Assembly (NCBI GenBank): GCA_949298505.1
Contig: CASFWW010000014.1
Coordinates: forward strand, 49,633 to 113,632
DNA from: Ornithoclostridium sp949298505
Lineage (GTDB): Bacteria > Bacillota > Clostridia > Christensenellales > UBA3700
Direction: 5' to 3'
Length of the DNA stretch: 64,000 bases
In this document: positions 17,996 to 26,469 of the stretch, one piece after another
How positions within the stretch are numbered: the first letter of the stretch is position 1
How the letters are laid out: every line of letters starts with the position of its first letter
Notes under the pieces: generated by a model
Seen by the model: only the letters and a program-made list of their open reading frames with translations
Told to the model about the DNA's origin: nothing
Database searches by the model: none
Translations under genes and position numbers: made by a program

Positions 17996-18070
17996 GGCTC
18001 CATGGTCAAGCGGTCAAGACATCGCCCTTTCACGGCGGTAACCCGGGTTCGATTCCCGGTGGAGTCACCA
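17996..18070 (+). tRNA. tRNA-Glu (TTC)
   Basis: 75 nt with a full cloverleaf: acceptor GGCTCCA/TGGAGTC, anticodon loop with TTC, T loop TTCGATT, encoded CCA. The last 15 bases before CA recur downstream at 18256-18270. Confidence 0.95.
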
Positions 18071-18270
18071 AGAAAAAAAGAAGAACACGCTTACGTGTTC
18101 TTCTTTTTTTCTTGCATGCTCCCGACGGGGAACGGACGCGCACGCGCTTCAACTTCCTACCTGTAATAAATTACGCGCGACGCGTTCGTGCTCGTAGAGC
18201 TTTGCGACACTCTCGAAACAAGCTGATAAAGCGTATAAACTTACTGTCGCAATCCCCCGGTGGAGTCACC
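18055..18270 (+). repeat. Duplicated 3' end of tRNA-Glu (possible attachment-site scar)
   Basis: The 15-base string CCCGGTGGAGTCACC occurs in the tRNA (18055-18069) and again at 18256-18270, 201 bp apart. Such a copy of a tRNA 3' end is what site-specific integration leaves. Between the copies there is no gene. AT-rich DNA with a nuclease gene follows the second copy. Confidence 0.65.
18073..18112 (+). terminator. Terminator of tRNA-Glu
   Basis: A perfect stem of about 17 bp with loop CTTA, A-rich on the left and T-rich on the right, starts right after the tRNA. Confidence 0.9.
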
Positions 18271-18439
18271 CGTGCTTAAGTCTTGCAGTGTTGTCTAATC
18301 TTTTAACCAAATTAATATAACTTGACATTTTCCGCGTTTGTGTTATAGTAATTTTGTAATGGTCGTAACCCATGATCACACAAAATCATGACATTGTGTA
18401 TATACGAATAAGAAAACTGTATTTTTTGGTACAAAACAA
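18271..18439 (+). promoter_or_regulatory. AT-rich leader with promoter of the nuclease gene
   Basis: TTGACA at 18322-18327 and TATAGT at 18344-18349 (16 bp apart) form a plausible promoter about 85 bp before the start at 18440. Nothing else is seen from 18113 to 18439 apart from the tRNA 3' copy. No clear ribosome site is visible before the ATG. Confidence 0.65.
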
Positions 18440-19633
18440 ATGACAAAAATAACAGAATCTCAACTTCAAAAATTTACAATTGACTTCGATAAAAATATTG
18501 TTAACCCCCTTCTGGAAGCGGGGTTTGAACGCAACAAATTTAACGTATTCGACATTCTTAATATAAAAAATCAGGAATTAAAGCATAGTGATTTTTTAGC
18601 GTTTATGTTTGATCCAAAAAGAAGTGGCGAAGTAGGCGCTCAGTTTCTTCATGCGTTTATACTTATAATCGCAAAAGAATTCCCTCTTTTGCAACTTAAC
18701 ATTGAAGATGCAGAAAATATATATTTCGACAACGTAAGAGTCAAACGCGAATATAAAAACATCGATATACTTGTTGAGTTCAGCGTATCAGACATAAATA
18801 TTGTTATTGCAATCGAAAACAAAATTAATTCAGCTGAACGATTCTATAACGACAAGCCTTTTAAAAGCCAACTGGAAAAATACAAAAATATAATCTATAA
18901 TGAATACAAAAACTATACACCTATACTTTTGTTATTGTCCCCGGACAACATCAAACCCAGTGACAACGCTTGGATTGCTATTGATTACAAATTGATATAT
19001 ACTGCGCTTAACAAAGTCGAAATCAAAAATGCAGATAAAACGTTAACGATATTGATCCGTGACTATAAAAATCTTCTGAGGAGCAAATTTAAAATGGAAA
19101 TAGATGAAAAAATAAGGGCTGCGGCACTTAAAATTTATAATGAAAATGCAGATATTTTCGATGAAATATATAAATGTTTGCCCAACAGAATAGAAGAAAC
19201 AGCTAAATTTATACGGTTTTATTTATCTAAGCTGGACTGGATTAAAATACAAAGCGAACGTCAAAACACTTTTATCGCTTTCACAATAAATGATATAGAA
19301 AAAGAAAGAAAAGATTTGCAAATCTTCTTTCAAATCAATGTTAACGATCTGACTGTATATGCGTATTTGTTTGGAGGAAGCAAACAAGATAGATTAAAAT
19401 TAAAAACGTCAGAAAAAAGTGTCAACCCAACGTTAGCAAAATACGAATATCTTGTCAATAATAATAAAGATTTAACGTATGAAACTATTGAACGTATCGA
19501 TAAATTACTGCTAAACGGCAAAAATGATGAAGTAAATTGTATTTTAAAAGATTTGCTGGATTCATTGTTTTCTCAAAACGGATACGTTAAAAAACATAGC
19601 CATAGAATATTATCTCTTTTAACTGATAATTAG
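18440..19633 (+). CDS. PD-(D/E)XK nuclease family protein
   Basis: 397 residues. The N-terminal part has the start pattern of the PDDEXK_4 type (NVFDILNIKNQELKHSDFLAFM) and the active-site pattern I-D-I-L-V-E-F...V-I-A-I-E-N-K near residues 113-133, with Asp and E-x-K in the expected order. The remainder is helical and not assigned. It is strongly AT-rich compared with both flanks, lies behind a duplicated tRNA end, and is probably cotranscribed with the next small gene. A role in defence or DNA restriction is likely but unproven. Confidence 0.8.
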   Translation: MTKITESQLQKFTIDFDKNIVNPLLEAGFERNKFNVFDILNIKNQELKHSDFLAFMFDPKRSGEVGAQFLHAFILIIAKEFPLLQLNIEDAENIYFDNVRVKREYKNIDILVEFSVSDINIVIAIENKINSAERFYNDKPFKSQLEKYKNIIYNEYKNYTPILLLLSPDNIKPSDNAWIAIDYKLIYTALNKVEIKNADKTLTILIRDYKNLLRSKFKMEIDEKIRAAALKIYNENADIFDEIYKCLPNRIEETAKFIRFYLSKLDWIKIQSERQNTFIAFTINDIEKERKDLQIFFQINVNDLTVYAYLFGGSKQDRLKLKTSEKSVNPTLAKYEYLVNNNKDLTYETIERIDKLLLNGKNDEVNCILKDLLDSLFSQNGYVKKHSHRILSLLTDN

Positions 19634-19652
19634 AACTACTTTCAGACAGAAC

Positions 19653-19931
19653 ATGCTCAACCTTATAGAATTGATACAAAAATTAAAAATCGATTATAAT
19701 TTAAATAAAAATATACATTTTGACGTATGGATTTGTAAAACAGACATACATGGTGAAATCAACAAAAACGCACCTGCTTTTTGCGGGCATTTTTATTGGG
19801 ATAAAACAACAAATGATCCTACTGATATTTGGAATTTTATAAATCTCCCTGTCAAAAAATATGACTTCGAAGCTTTGCAGAATCCGACTGAATACCATTT
19901 GTACGTAATTCTTCAAAGCAACGACTTTTAA
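19653..19931 (+). CDS. Small protein of unknown function next to the nuclease
   Basis: 92 residues, same strand and same AT-rich composition as the nuclease gene, 19 bp after it. No motif recognised; aromatic residues are frequent (FCGHFYWDK). Codon choice resembles the nuclease gene and not the neighbours. It may be a partner, inhibitor or immunity protein; no evidence decides this. Confidence 0.55.
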   Translation: MLNLIELIQKLKIDYNLNKNIHFDVWICKTDIHGEINKNAPAFCGHFYWDKTTNDPTDIWNFINLPVKKYDFEALQNPTEYHLYVILQSNDF

Positions 19932-20180
19932 TTTTTATTCTGTCTTTTATCCGACAGAAATTTCTTTCAACTGCGCTTTCAGCCGCTTGTTTGCATATCA
20001 GATTTATAATATGTTGCCGCTTTTTATGAGATAAAGATACGACTGCAGTCGTGTGCGAAGTTTAAACCATAAATTCTGTGCATTTGTAACCTTTACGGAG
20101 ACTTATACATAGTATATAATGTACAGAAGATGAAGCTACCTTTCAGTCATAAATATCCTCTACCCGGCAAAAGCAAAAAG
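19932..20180. other. Intergenic stretch without visible genes
   Basis: Between the small AT-rich gene and the murI terminator. I see no ORF with a ribosome site, no tRNA and no strong repeat. The AT-rich composition fades near 20150, which may be the right end of the acquired segment. Confidence 0.5.
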
Positions 20181-20181
20181 A

Positions 20182-20215
20182 CGGGAAGCGCGAGCGCTTC
20201 CCGTTCGGTTTTTTA
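20182..20215 (-). terminator. Bidirectional terminator between the small gene and murI
   Basis: A 10-bp GC-rich stem (20182-20191/20194-20203, core CGGGAAGCGC) has T-rich stretches on both sides, so it can end murI on the minus strand and the plus-strand genes. Confidence 0.85.
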
Positions 20216-20234
20216 TTCGGTTTTTACAGCGTTT

Positions 20235-20984
20235 TTATAAAGAAACCGCCTCGACGCCGCATATCAGCGCAGCACGTTTTTCAAGAAGCCGCTGCCCTTT
20301 TTCGTCTCCGCTGATCACTCTGAGCAGATTCTCTTCACCGAAACATTCAGGCGGCGCGACTTTAAAAAGCTGTCTCACGACCCCGCCCGCTCCGCTGACG
20401 ACGTTGAAACCGTACCTCTTTTTCAGATAGTTTTCGAGAAAAGCGTAATGCGTGCATCCGATCACGACGGAACCTATTTCTTTGCCGAGATATGGCGCGA
20501 TTATCCTGTCAGCCTCTCTCTCGGCTTTGCGCATATCCGGGAAATCGCGTTCTATGACGTAAGCCAGCCCGGTGCAGTCGGGCGTATAAACCGCCTTTGC
20601 CGCGTTGAGAGACAAAAGCCTGGAAAACCTTTTCTGCGCGAGCGTAAGCGGAGTTGCAAGGACAAGCACGTCCTTTTCAAAGCAAAGCGCGGGCTTCAGC
20701 GCAGGCTCGGTACCGACGAAAACCGTATTGCGGAATTTTTCTCTAAGACCGTCTATGCACACCGCTGTCGCCGTGTTGCACGCAAGCACGATCACGCAAA
20801 CGCCTGAAGATATCAGTCTCTCGCAGACCTTTTCCAGATGTCTCGAAAGCACGCTCGCAGTCAGCGCGCCGTAAGGCATATATTCTGTGTCTGCGAAATA
20901 GATAAACTCTCCCTTTCTGTGCGCGTAGACGCGCGAAACGACAGACAAACCGCCTATGCCGCTGTCTATAAAAGCAATCTTCAT
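20235..20984 (-). CDS. murI: Glutamate racemase
   Basis: 249 residues. It turns L- into D-glutamate for peptidoglycan in the cytoplasm. Seen: DSGIGG at the start, both catalytic Cys motifs (ACNTATA near 70 and GCTHY near 180). Length fits the family. It lies 72 bp after gpr on the same strand. The canonical start MKIAFIDSG has no ribosome site in front of it. Confidence 0.95.
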   Translation of the reverse strand: MKIAFIDSGIGGLSVVSRVYAHRKGEFIYFADTEYMPYGALTASVLSRHLEKVCERLISSGVCVIVLACNTATAVCIDGLREKFRNTVFVGTEPALKPALCFEKDVLVLATPLTLAQKRFSRLLSLNAAKAVYTPDCTGLAYVIERDFPDMRKAEREADRIIAPYLGKEIGSVVIGCTHYAFLENYLKKRYGFNVVSGAGGVVRQLFKVAPPECFGEENLLRVISGDEKGQRLLEKRAALICGVEAVSL

Positions 20985-21056
20985 ACTATTATTTATGGCA
21001 TGAAAATCCGCGTTATTCCCGTTGCGGAACTCAAACCCGTAGCAGGCGCGACTGCC

Positions 21057-21755
21057 TCACCCGAAAACGTCGTACAGCGCGCCGGCAATGTACTCAGCGC
21101 ATTTTTCCGCTTTCGCGTCCGCGTCGTAAGGAACGAAATAATCCTGCGAGTTCACGCCCAGCCTGCCGGCGCCTATTATGAACGGAACGCCTACGGCAAC
21201 GAAACGGGTCTTAAGCAAAGAGGAATCTATGCGGCTTCCATTGCCCACTCCGCCGCCCGGTCTTATGCCTGAGTTCGTGAACTGAAAACACGCGCCCAGT
21301 CTTTCCGGCACGGACGTTGCCAGCGCGTCCACTACGATCACGCAATCAGGCGAAAACTGCCTCGCCACCGCCTGCACGAGCAATGCGGAATCAAGATTCG
21401 TCAGCGCGCCGACGTCAGGCGCAAACACGCTGAGCCGCCCTCCCGCGAGAGAATAATCCTTGAGCTTTTCAACGACTTTCTTTCCCAGCGCGTCGGCTAC
21501 CACGTCGCCGTTTCCGAGCCCTGCGACCAACGCTCTGCGCCTTCTGCCCGAAAAACTTTTCAGCGCAAAACGCAACGCTTTTCTCACGTCGCTTTGCCCG
21601 TCCGTCTGCACGGTCAGGTAATCTCCGCTCTGCCTGTTCAGTCTTGCCGCCGTCTTTTCGTCGAGAGAATATTCTGAAAATCCGGCGCCGTACTTTTCGT
21701 ATTTTCTGCCGTCGAGGTCGTTTATCTCGTCCGCCTCTATGAGAAGATATCGCAT
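21057..21755 (-). CDS. gpr: Germination protease GPR
   Basis: 232 residues. GPR degrades small acid-soluble spore proteins at germination. Seen: VAGLGNGDVVADALG near 78-92 and the family block GIRPGGGVGN near 163. It is shorter than Bacillus GPR (about 370), as is common in Clostridia, and lacks a long propeptide. It is divergent from rpsT, a usual arrangement. AGGAGG precedes the ATG. Its presence marks a spore-forming lineage. Confidence 0.92.
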   Translation of the reverse strand: MRYLLIEADEINDLDGRKYEKYGAGFSEYSLDEKTAARLNRQSGDYLTVQTDGQSDVRKALRFALKSFSGRRRRALVAGLGNGDVVADALGKKVVEKLKDYSLAGGRLSVFAPDVGALTNLDSALLVQAVARQFSPDCVIVVDALATSVPERLGACFQFTNSGIRPGGGVGNGSRIDSSLLKTRFVAVGVPFIIGAGRLGVNSQDYFVPYDADAKAEKCAEYIAGALYDVFG

Positions 21756-21834
21756 GATTCCTCCTACCCGCCGCGAAACGGGTGTTTTTAACTTTTCCGA
21801 CGTTTTCAGACCGTTTACGAAAAACGCCGACGTC

Positions 21835-21860
21835 GCGTTTAAAATTATTTCCTTAAACGC
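21835..21860. repeat. Inverted repeat between gpr and rpsT
   Basis: An 8-bp perfect pair (21835-21842/21853-21860, GCGTTTAA) lies in the divergent promoter region. It may be an operator; no regulator is indicated. Confidence 0.4.
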
Positions 21861-21909
21861 GCGGAATTAAAATTTGTTGCAAAAAAGTCGTAAAACTGTT
21901 TAAATTTTA

Positions 21910-21938
21910 TTGCTTTATCCTTTTTCTTGTGATAAAAT
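21910..21938 (+). promoter_or_regulatory. Promoter of rpsT
   Basis: TTGCTT, 17 bp, TAAAAT (21933-21938); the start codon follows 31 bp later with GGAGGG before it. Confidence 0.75.
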
Positions 21939-21969
21939 TATCTAGCAAATAAGAAAATGGAGGGAAACT

Positions 21970-22242
21970 ATGCCTAACATTAAGTCCCAGAAAAAGAGAG
22001 TTTTGATCACCAAGAAGGAGAACGCCATCAATTCCGCGAAGCGCACCCGCGTACGCAACAGCATCAAGAAGTTCGAAGCGGCTGTCGCTGAGAAGAACGT
22101 TGAAGCTGCTACCGCTCTGCTCGCAGAAACCGTATCTCTTCTCGACCGTGCAAGACTGGACGGCGTGTATCACGCAAACACCGTGAGCAGATACGTCGGC
22201 AGACTTTCAAAGAAGTTGGACGATCTTAAGAAAGCTCAGTAA
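21970..22242 (+). CDS. rpsT: 30S ribosomal protein S20
   Basis: 90 residues, Lys/Arg-rich, beginning MPNIKSQKKRV and containing the R-x-R-N-S-I-K-K pattern of S20, which binds 16S rRNA during small-subunit assembly. Strong GGAGGG ribosome site. Single gene with its own promoter and terminator. Confidence 0.98.
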   Translation: MPNIKSQKKRVLITKKENAINSAKRTRVRNSIKKFEAAVAEKNVEAATALLAETVSLLDRARLDGVYHANTVSRYVGRLSKKLDDLKKAQ

Positions 22243-22259
22243 CAAAATAAGTAAAACGC

Positions 22260-22290
22260 GAGCCGCGGAAATTCCGCGGCTCTTTTTTTA
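22260..22290 (+). terminator. Terminator of rpsT
   Basis: A 10-bp stem (22260-22269/22273-22282) followed by seven T. Confidence 0.93.
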
Positions 22291-22423
22291 TCTTGGACAC
22301 GGAACAAGATTCAAAAGTCCGGCTTTTCCTCACGTAAACACCCGCCGCCGATCCGATGCGGACAAAAACCGTTTCCGGATACGACTAAACCTCATGCGGC
22401 TCTCCGCGTACAAGCCCGGAAAA

Positions 22424-22460
22424 AAGAAAAAGGAGAAGTCAGACCTTCTCCTTTTTCTTT
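22424..22460 (-). terminator. Terminator of the feo operon
   Basis: A 16-bp stem rich in A on one side and T on the other (AAAGAAAAAGGAGAAG type) lies 20 bp after the last feo gene; it could work in both directions. Confidence 0.85.
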
Positions 22461-22480
22461 AAACTTTTCAGGTGATTGTT

Positions 22481-22675
22481 TTATGCGGCATTCTTTTTCT
22501 CTTCAAGATCTTTACCTTTTTGCGTTGCACAGCGCGTACATTGTCTGCAACCCGCACAACCGCAACAACCCGAACAGCCTCCCTTGCCTTTCGCCTTGCG
22601 GATTATTGCCGCCGCCGCGACCGAAACTACGATAAGCACGGCGGCAACTATGATCGTTATTTCAACAGCTCCCAT
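22481..22675 (-). CDS. FeoB-associated Cys-rich membrane protein
   Basis: 64 residues: one N-terminal membrane helix (residues 3-25), then a basic stretch and eight Cys in a cluster of CSGCCGCAGC and CTRC type. The start at 22675 follows GAGGAAAG; the reading that begins further upstream lies inside feoB. It directly follows the feoB stop. Family members occur next to FeoB in Firmicutes and are thought to assist iron passage or redox protection at the pore. Confidence 0.9.
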   Translation of the reverse strand: MGAVEITIIVAAVLIVVSVAAAAIIRKAKGKGGCSGCCGCAGCRQCTRCATQKGKDLEEKKNAA

Positions 22676-22676
22676 A

Positions 22677-24971
22677 TCACTCTTTCCTCTTCTTTGCAAA
22701 CGCTTTTTTCATATTGCCGAAACTCAGCTTGCCTTTATTGTAAAGCACTACGATAACGACGACCGTTGCCCACAAAGCCGCCCAGATGAAAGCTGTCCAC
22801 CACCATTCGCCGATAAGATATATCATAGACGACACGACGTACGAAGTAGCCAACCAGAACAGCAACGTGAAGTTGAATTGTCTTTTTCCCGGCATTTCCG
22901 CCTTAGCGGTAGCGACTGCCGCGAAACACGGGATCGTCAGCATATTGAACGCGATGAACGCTATCAGCGCAGGCACTCCTATCCCCGTCGCGCTTATCAT
23001 CTGCGCCACCGAATCCACTCCGCCGAGTGCCTCGTCCGCGACAAAGCCGCTCGATATACACGCCGCGAGAGTGCCGAAAGTAGCGATGACGTTTTCTTTC
23101 GCGATAAGACCCGTTACCGCTGCAACGACGAATACCCAGCCCCACTCGCCGAGCTGAGAGCCGAATCCGAGCGGTGTGAGAAGCGGTTGCACGAGCATGC
23201 CTACTCCTGCGAGAATGCTCTCGTTGATCCTGTCGTCGGTTAGGAATTTCCAGTCGAATGAGAAGTGACTGACGAACCATATCACTATCGTCGACGCAAG
23301 GATTATCGTAAACGCCTTCTTTATGAAGTGTTTGACCTTGTCCCACAGCAGCATAGCAAGACTGTGAGCCTGCGGCATTCTGTAAGAAGGAAGTTCCATG
23401 ATGAAAGGAGGAACATCGCCGCGCATGGTCGTGGAACGCATCAGCAGTACTGCGCATATCGCGACGATTATTCCCAGCAGATACATCGAATAAGTTATCA
23501 GATCGGCATTGCCCGTTCCGGTCAGTTGAGCAATTCCTCCCGCGACCGCCGTCAGTATCGGCAGTTTTGCGCCGCAACTGAAGAACGGTATAACGCGTAT
23601 CGTCGCTATCTTTTCGTATTCGTCGGCAAGCGTACGGGTATTTACCATGGCGGGAACCGAGCAACCGAATCCCATTATCATGGGCATGAACGCCCTGCCC
23701 GACAAGCCGAATCTGCGGAATATGCGGTCGAGAATGAACGCTACTCTCGCCATATAACCGGAATCTTCGAGTAATGAGAAGAACAGGAAAAGCAACAATA
23801 TCTGCGGCAGGAAGGACATGACCGAGAACAGTCCGCCCAGCATGCCGTCAACGACGAATCCCGTCGCCCACTGAGCTACGCCGCCGCCGGTCATCGCATC
23901 TGAGACCGCACCCGATATCGACGACGTTATGCTGTCGAGAAGATTGAACAGTATAACGCCGGGGGAAGCTATGCCCTCAGCCGAGCCGAATATGCCTTCT
24001 CCCCACATACCCTGAAGCGACACCCAGTCTTTGCCGAGCGCGCCCATCGCGCCGAGGTACAGGAAGTCCTCTGAAAAAGTCAGGTGGAACACCGCAAAGA
24101 GTATCGCAAGAAAGATCGGGATACCCCATATCCTGTGAGTCAGTATCCTGTCCGCCTTGTCCGAAGCGGTGAGTTTGTCCTTGCCGGACTTTTGACCTTT
24201 GACAAGCGCCTTTGAATAGTTCTGAGCTATGTATCTGTAACGCGAATCCGCGACGATAGCTTCAAAATCCGAACCGAACGTTTCGTCGTCAAACGTTTCT
24301 TTGAACTTCTGGACGGTTGCCGCCGCCTGCGGATGTTGCTCCACCTCGATCTCGTCAAGTTCCACAAGCTTGACCGCATGAAACAAAGCGTTTTCAACGC
24401 CCGCGCCTTCAAGCGCTATCTTGCAGTCTCTTATGAGATGAGTGAGCGCGCCGCCTTCAAGTACCGTAGCGCCTTTGCGCGGATTTTCAGAACAATCGTA
24501 AGCGCGCTTCATCAACTCGTCAATGCCGTCGCCTTTCAGCGCTGATATCGCGACGACGGGCACGCCTATCTTGCGCTCAAGCTTTGCCGCGTCTATCTTG
24601 TCGCCAGCCTTTTTCACTTCGTCCATCATATTGAGCGCAACTATGACCGGCACGTCGATCTCAAGCAGCTGCGTGGTGAGATAAAGGTTGCGTTCAAGAT
24701 TGGTCGCGTCCACGATATTTATTACGCAATCCGGTTTTTCGTCAAGAATGTAATTGCGCGAAACGACCTCTTCAGGCGTGTACGGCGACAGAGAATATAT
24801 GCCGGGAAGATCGACAATCGCTATCTGCTCTTTCAGCTTTTTGTATATGCCTTCACGTTTGTCGACAGTTACTCCCGGCCAGTTGCCAACGTGCGCGGTT
24901 GAACCGGTCAGATTGTTGAACAGCGTCGTCTTTCCGCAATTTGGGTTGCCCGCGAGCGCAAATTTCTTCAT
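22677..24971 (-). CDS. feoB: Ferrous iron transporter FeoB
   Basis: 764 residues. N-terminal GTPase domain with GNPNCGKTT (residues 8-16), DLPGIYSL (G3) and NMMDE (G4), then a spacer helical domain and a C-terminal membrane part with two Gate regions (GSGCSVPA-like G-F-G-C-S-V-P-A near 450 and a second P-C-F-A block near 690). It takes up Fe(II) across the membrane with GTP. Start overlaps the feoA stop by 4 bp. Confidence 0.97.
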   Translation of the reverse strand: MKKFALAGNPNCGKTTLFNNLTGSTAHVGNWPGVTVDKREGIYKKLKEQIAIVDLPGIYSLSPYTPEEVVSRNYILDEKPDCVINIVDATNLERNLYLTTQLLEIDVPVIVALNMMDEVKKAGDKIDAAKLERKIGVPVVAISALKGDGIDELMKRAYDCSENPRKGATVLEGGALTHLIRDCKIALEGAGVENALFHAVKLVELDEIEVEQHPQAAATVQKFKETFDDETFGSDFEAIVADSRYRYIAQNYSKALVKGQKSGKDKLTASDKADRILTHRIWGIPIFLAILFAVFHLTFSEDFLYLGAMGALGKDWVSLQGMWGEGIFGSAEGIASPGVILFNLLDSITSSISGAVSDAMTGGGVAQWATGFVVDGMLGGLFSVMSFLPQILLLFLFFSLLEDSGYMARVAFILDRIFRRFGLSGRAFMPMIMGFGCSVPAMVNTRTLADEYEKIATIRVIPFFSCGAKLPILTAVAGGIAQLTGTGNADLITYSMYLLGIIVAICAVLLMRSTTMRGDVPPFIMELPSYRMPQAHSLAMLLWDKVKHFIKKAFTIILASTIVIWFVSHFSFDWKFLTDDRINESILAGVGMLVQPLLTPLGFGSQLGEWGWVFVVAAVTGLIAKENVIATFGTLAACISSGFVADEALGGVDSVAQMISATGIGVPALIAFIAFNMLTIPCFAAVATAKAEMPGKRQFNFTLLFWLATSYVVSSMIYLIGEWWWTAFIWAALWATVVVIVVLYNKGKLSFGNMKKAFAKKRKE

Positions 24972-25201
24972 CCTTTCACCTCCGTGATAACAAGTTCTGC
25001 TTCGCTTTTGCGCAAAGTCAGTTCATAGTCGCGTATCGTGACTTCGATCGGATCTCCGAGCGGCGCGCGCTTTCTGAGATACACTTCCGCGCCCGGCGTC
25101 ACGCCCATATCGAACAGTCTGCGCCTTATCCTGCCTTCGCCGGACACGCTCTTTATCACGCCCGACTGCCCCACAGTAAATTCACTGAGTTTAAGTTGCA
25201 T
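24968..25201 (-). CDS. feoA: FeoA-family protein (adjacent to feoB)
   Basis: 77 residues with the SH3-like FeoA pattern: R-R-R-L-F-D-M-G-V-T-P-G near 26-37 and the L-R-K-S-E-A-E end. FeoA binds the FeoB complex and is needed for transport. GGAGG precedes the ATG; the stop overlaps feoB. Confidence 0.95.
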   Translation of the reverse strand: MQLKLSEFTVGQSGVIKSVSGEGRIRRRLFDMGVTPGAEVYLRKRAPLGDPIEVTIRDYELTLRKSEAELVITEVKG

Positions 25202-25210
25202 AATACCTCC

Positions 25211-25426
25211 TTATACCGCGACGAGGATCTTCGTAGCGACGCCTTTGTCCAAAGCCAGCCTGGAATCCTTTACCATAACGATGACGCTGCCGCCGCTCAC
25301 CGACAAAACGGTAAGTCCGGACCCGACCGTTATGCCGAGGTTTTCAAGATGCTTTTTTGTCTTTTCGTCCGCCATTACGCGGATCACTCTTAGATTTTCG
25401 CCCTGCGGCGCAAATACTATCGGCAT
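25211..25426 (-). CDS. Second FeoA-family protein
   Basis: 71 residues, FeoA-like SH3 fold (H-L-E-N-L-G-I-T-V-G-S-G near 26-37; D-S-R-L-A-L-D-K-G near 53). First gene of the operon. Two unlike FeoA proteins ahead of FeoB are common in Clostridia. Confidence 0.92.
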   Translation of the reverse strand: MPIVFAPQGENLRVIRVMADEKTKKHLENLGITVGSGLTVLSVSGGSVIVMVKDSRLALDKGVATKILVAV

Positions 25427-25452
25427 ATTTTTCTCTCCATAAAACCTTTAAA

Positions 25453-25470
25453 TGTGAAATAAATTTCATA
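25453..25470. promoter_or_regulatory. Operator 1 of the feo promoter
   Basis: TGTGAAATA-AATTTCATA, an 18-base near-palindrome with a TGAAAT/ATTTCA core, lies just downstream of the feo -10 box. It differs from operator 2 at two central positions. Confidence 0.7.
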
Positions 25471-25480
25471 TTTCGACTAA

Positions 25481-25509
25481 ATTATAGCAACCCCATTTTG
25501 TTCTGTCAA
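25481..25509 (-). promoter_or_regulatory. Promoter of the feo operon
   Basis: Minus strand TTGACA (25504-25509), 17 bp, TATAAT (25481-25486): a consensus sigma-A promoter, boxed in by two identical-type palindromes. Confidence 0.9.
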
Positions 25510-25515
25510 GCAAAA

Positions 25516-25533
25516 TGTGAAATATTTTTCATA
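25516..25533. promoter_or_regulatory. Operator 2 between feo and tetR promoters
   Basis: TGTGAAATA-TTTTTCATA. It lies 7 bp upstream of the feo -35 box and 10 bp upstream of the tetR -35 box, so one protein could control both. Confidence 0.7.
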
Positions 25534-25542
25534 TTTTTGTAT

Positions 25543-25571
25543 TTGCTATTTTACGCCGATTATATTATAAT
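25543..25571 (+). promoter_or_regulatory. Promoter of the TetR gene
   Basis: TTGCTA, 17 bp, TATAAT (25566-25571). Start codon 18 bp later with a GAGG site. Confidence 0.8.
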
Positions 25572-25588
25572 AAAAACGAGGAACAGCT

Positions 25589-26194
25589 ATGCCCAAAACG
25601 ATACGCAACCCGCAGCAGGAACGCTCGATCGACAAAAAAAACAGAATAATAAACGCCGGATACGAACTTTTTTCGGAAAACGGATATTACAACACCAACA
25701 CCGTGCAGATAGCGAAACGCGCAGGCGTTTCCACGGGCATCGTTTACGGCTATTTCCGCGACAAAAAAGACATCCTGAGAGAGGTCACCTCTCTTTATAT
25801 GGACAAGGTCACAAAGCCTATACTCAATCTGTTTGACAATCTCGAAACGCCTTTCGACGCGCGCGACCTCGTATCAAGGATCGTCGATCTGGTCATCAGC
25901 GCGCACGGCGAAAACGCCGGGATCCACGAAGCCCTGCACTCTCTCACTCATACAGATCCTGAAATAAGCGCGCAGTTCATCAGCCTGGAAGACGAACTCA
26001 CCCTCAAGATAGCAGACAGATTGACGCGCCTTAACGTACTCAAAGATGACGCGAAAGAAAAGGTTCATTTCGCGATGGACGTATTGCAGTCTTTTGCTCA
26101 CGAATACATCTATGACCATCACGAATATATTGATTACGACAGATTCAAAACGCTTGTCACAGACTGCCTCGTCTCTCTTATAAACAAAAAATAA
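25589..26194 (+). CDS. TetR/AcrR-family transcriptional regulator
   Basis: 201 residues. The N-terminal HTH is clear: NRIINAGYELFSENGYYNT, then V-Q-I-A-K-R-A-G-V-S-T-G-I-V-Y-G-Y-F at about 40-58. The C-terminal helical ligand-binding part is not recognised. It is divergent from the feo operon and shares its operator region, so it probably represses feo and itself. The ligand is unknown; no Fur or DtxR gene is close by. Confidence 0.9.
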   Translation: MPKTIRNPQQERSIDKKNRIINAGYELFSENGYYNTNTVQIAKRAGVSTGIVYGYFRDKKDILREVTSLYMDKVTKPILNLFDNLETPFDARDLVSRIVDLVISAHGENAGIHEALHSLTHTDPEISAQFISLEDELTLKIADRLTRLNVLKDDAKEKVHFAMDVLQSFAHEYIYDHHEYIDYDRFKTLVTDCLVSLINKK

Positions 26195-26220
26195 ATCCTT
26201 TAAGACATCAATACAACGAA

Positions 26221-26248
26221 AAAACGGGTCGTCGACCCGTTTTTAACT
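26221..26248 (+). terminator. Terminator of the TetR gene
   Basis: A stem of about 10 bp (AAAACGGGTC/GACCCGTTTT) with a T tail, 27 bp after the stop. Confidence 0.85.
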
Positions 26249-26469
26249 GTTTGAACGAATTATCCTTTTAAGTGCAACGCTCAGAGAACAAAAATAAGTT
26301 CTCATAAATACAGCTTTATAATACGATTACAACAAAGCACAAAAATCGACCCGTTTTGACTATGCTCATCTTGCCATAGAAGTGCAGATTTGTTTTGACA
26401 TGAATTAACAAAGTGTTGCGCTTGGTTTGACGATTCGCTTTCTGAACAATTTCAAAATCTCGTAATTAT
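26249..26469. other. Intergenic stretch between convergent genes
   Basis: Between the TetR terminator and the stop of the TIR gene. AT-rich; a second short CGACCCGTTTT copy occurs near 26347. No gene and no clear terminator for the TIR gene is seen. Confidence 0.5.

Noticed and set aside
17957..18279. Two small frames over tRNA-Glu
   Set aside because: They read through the tRNA and its terminator and have no ribosome site.
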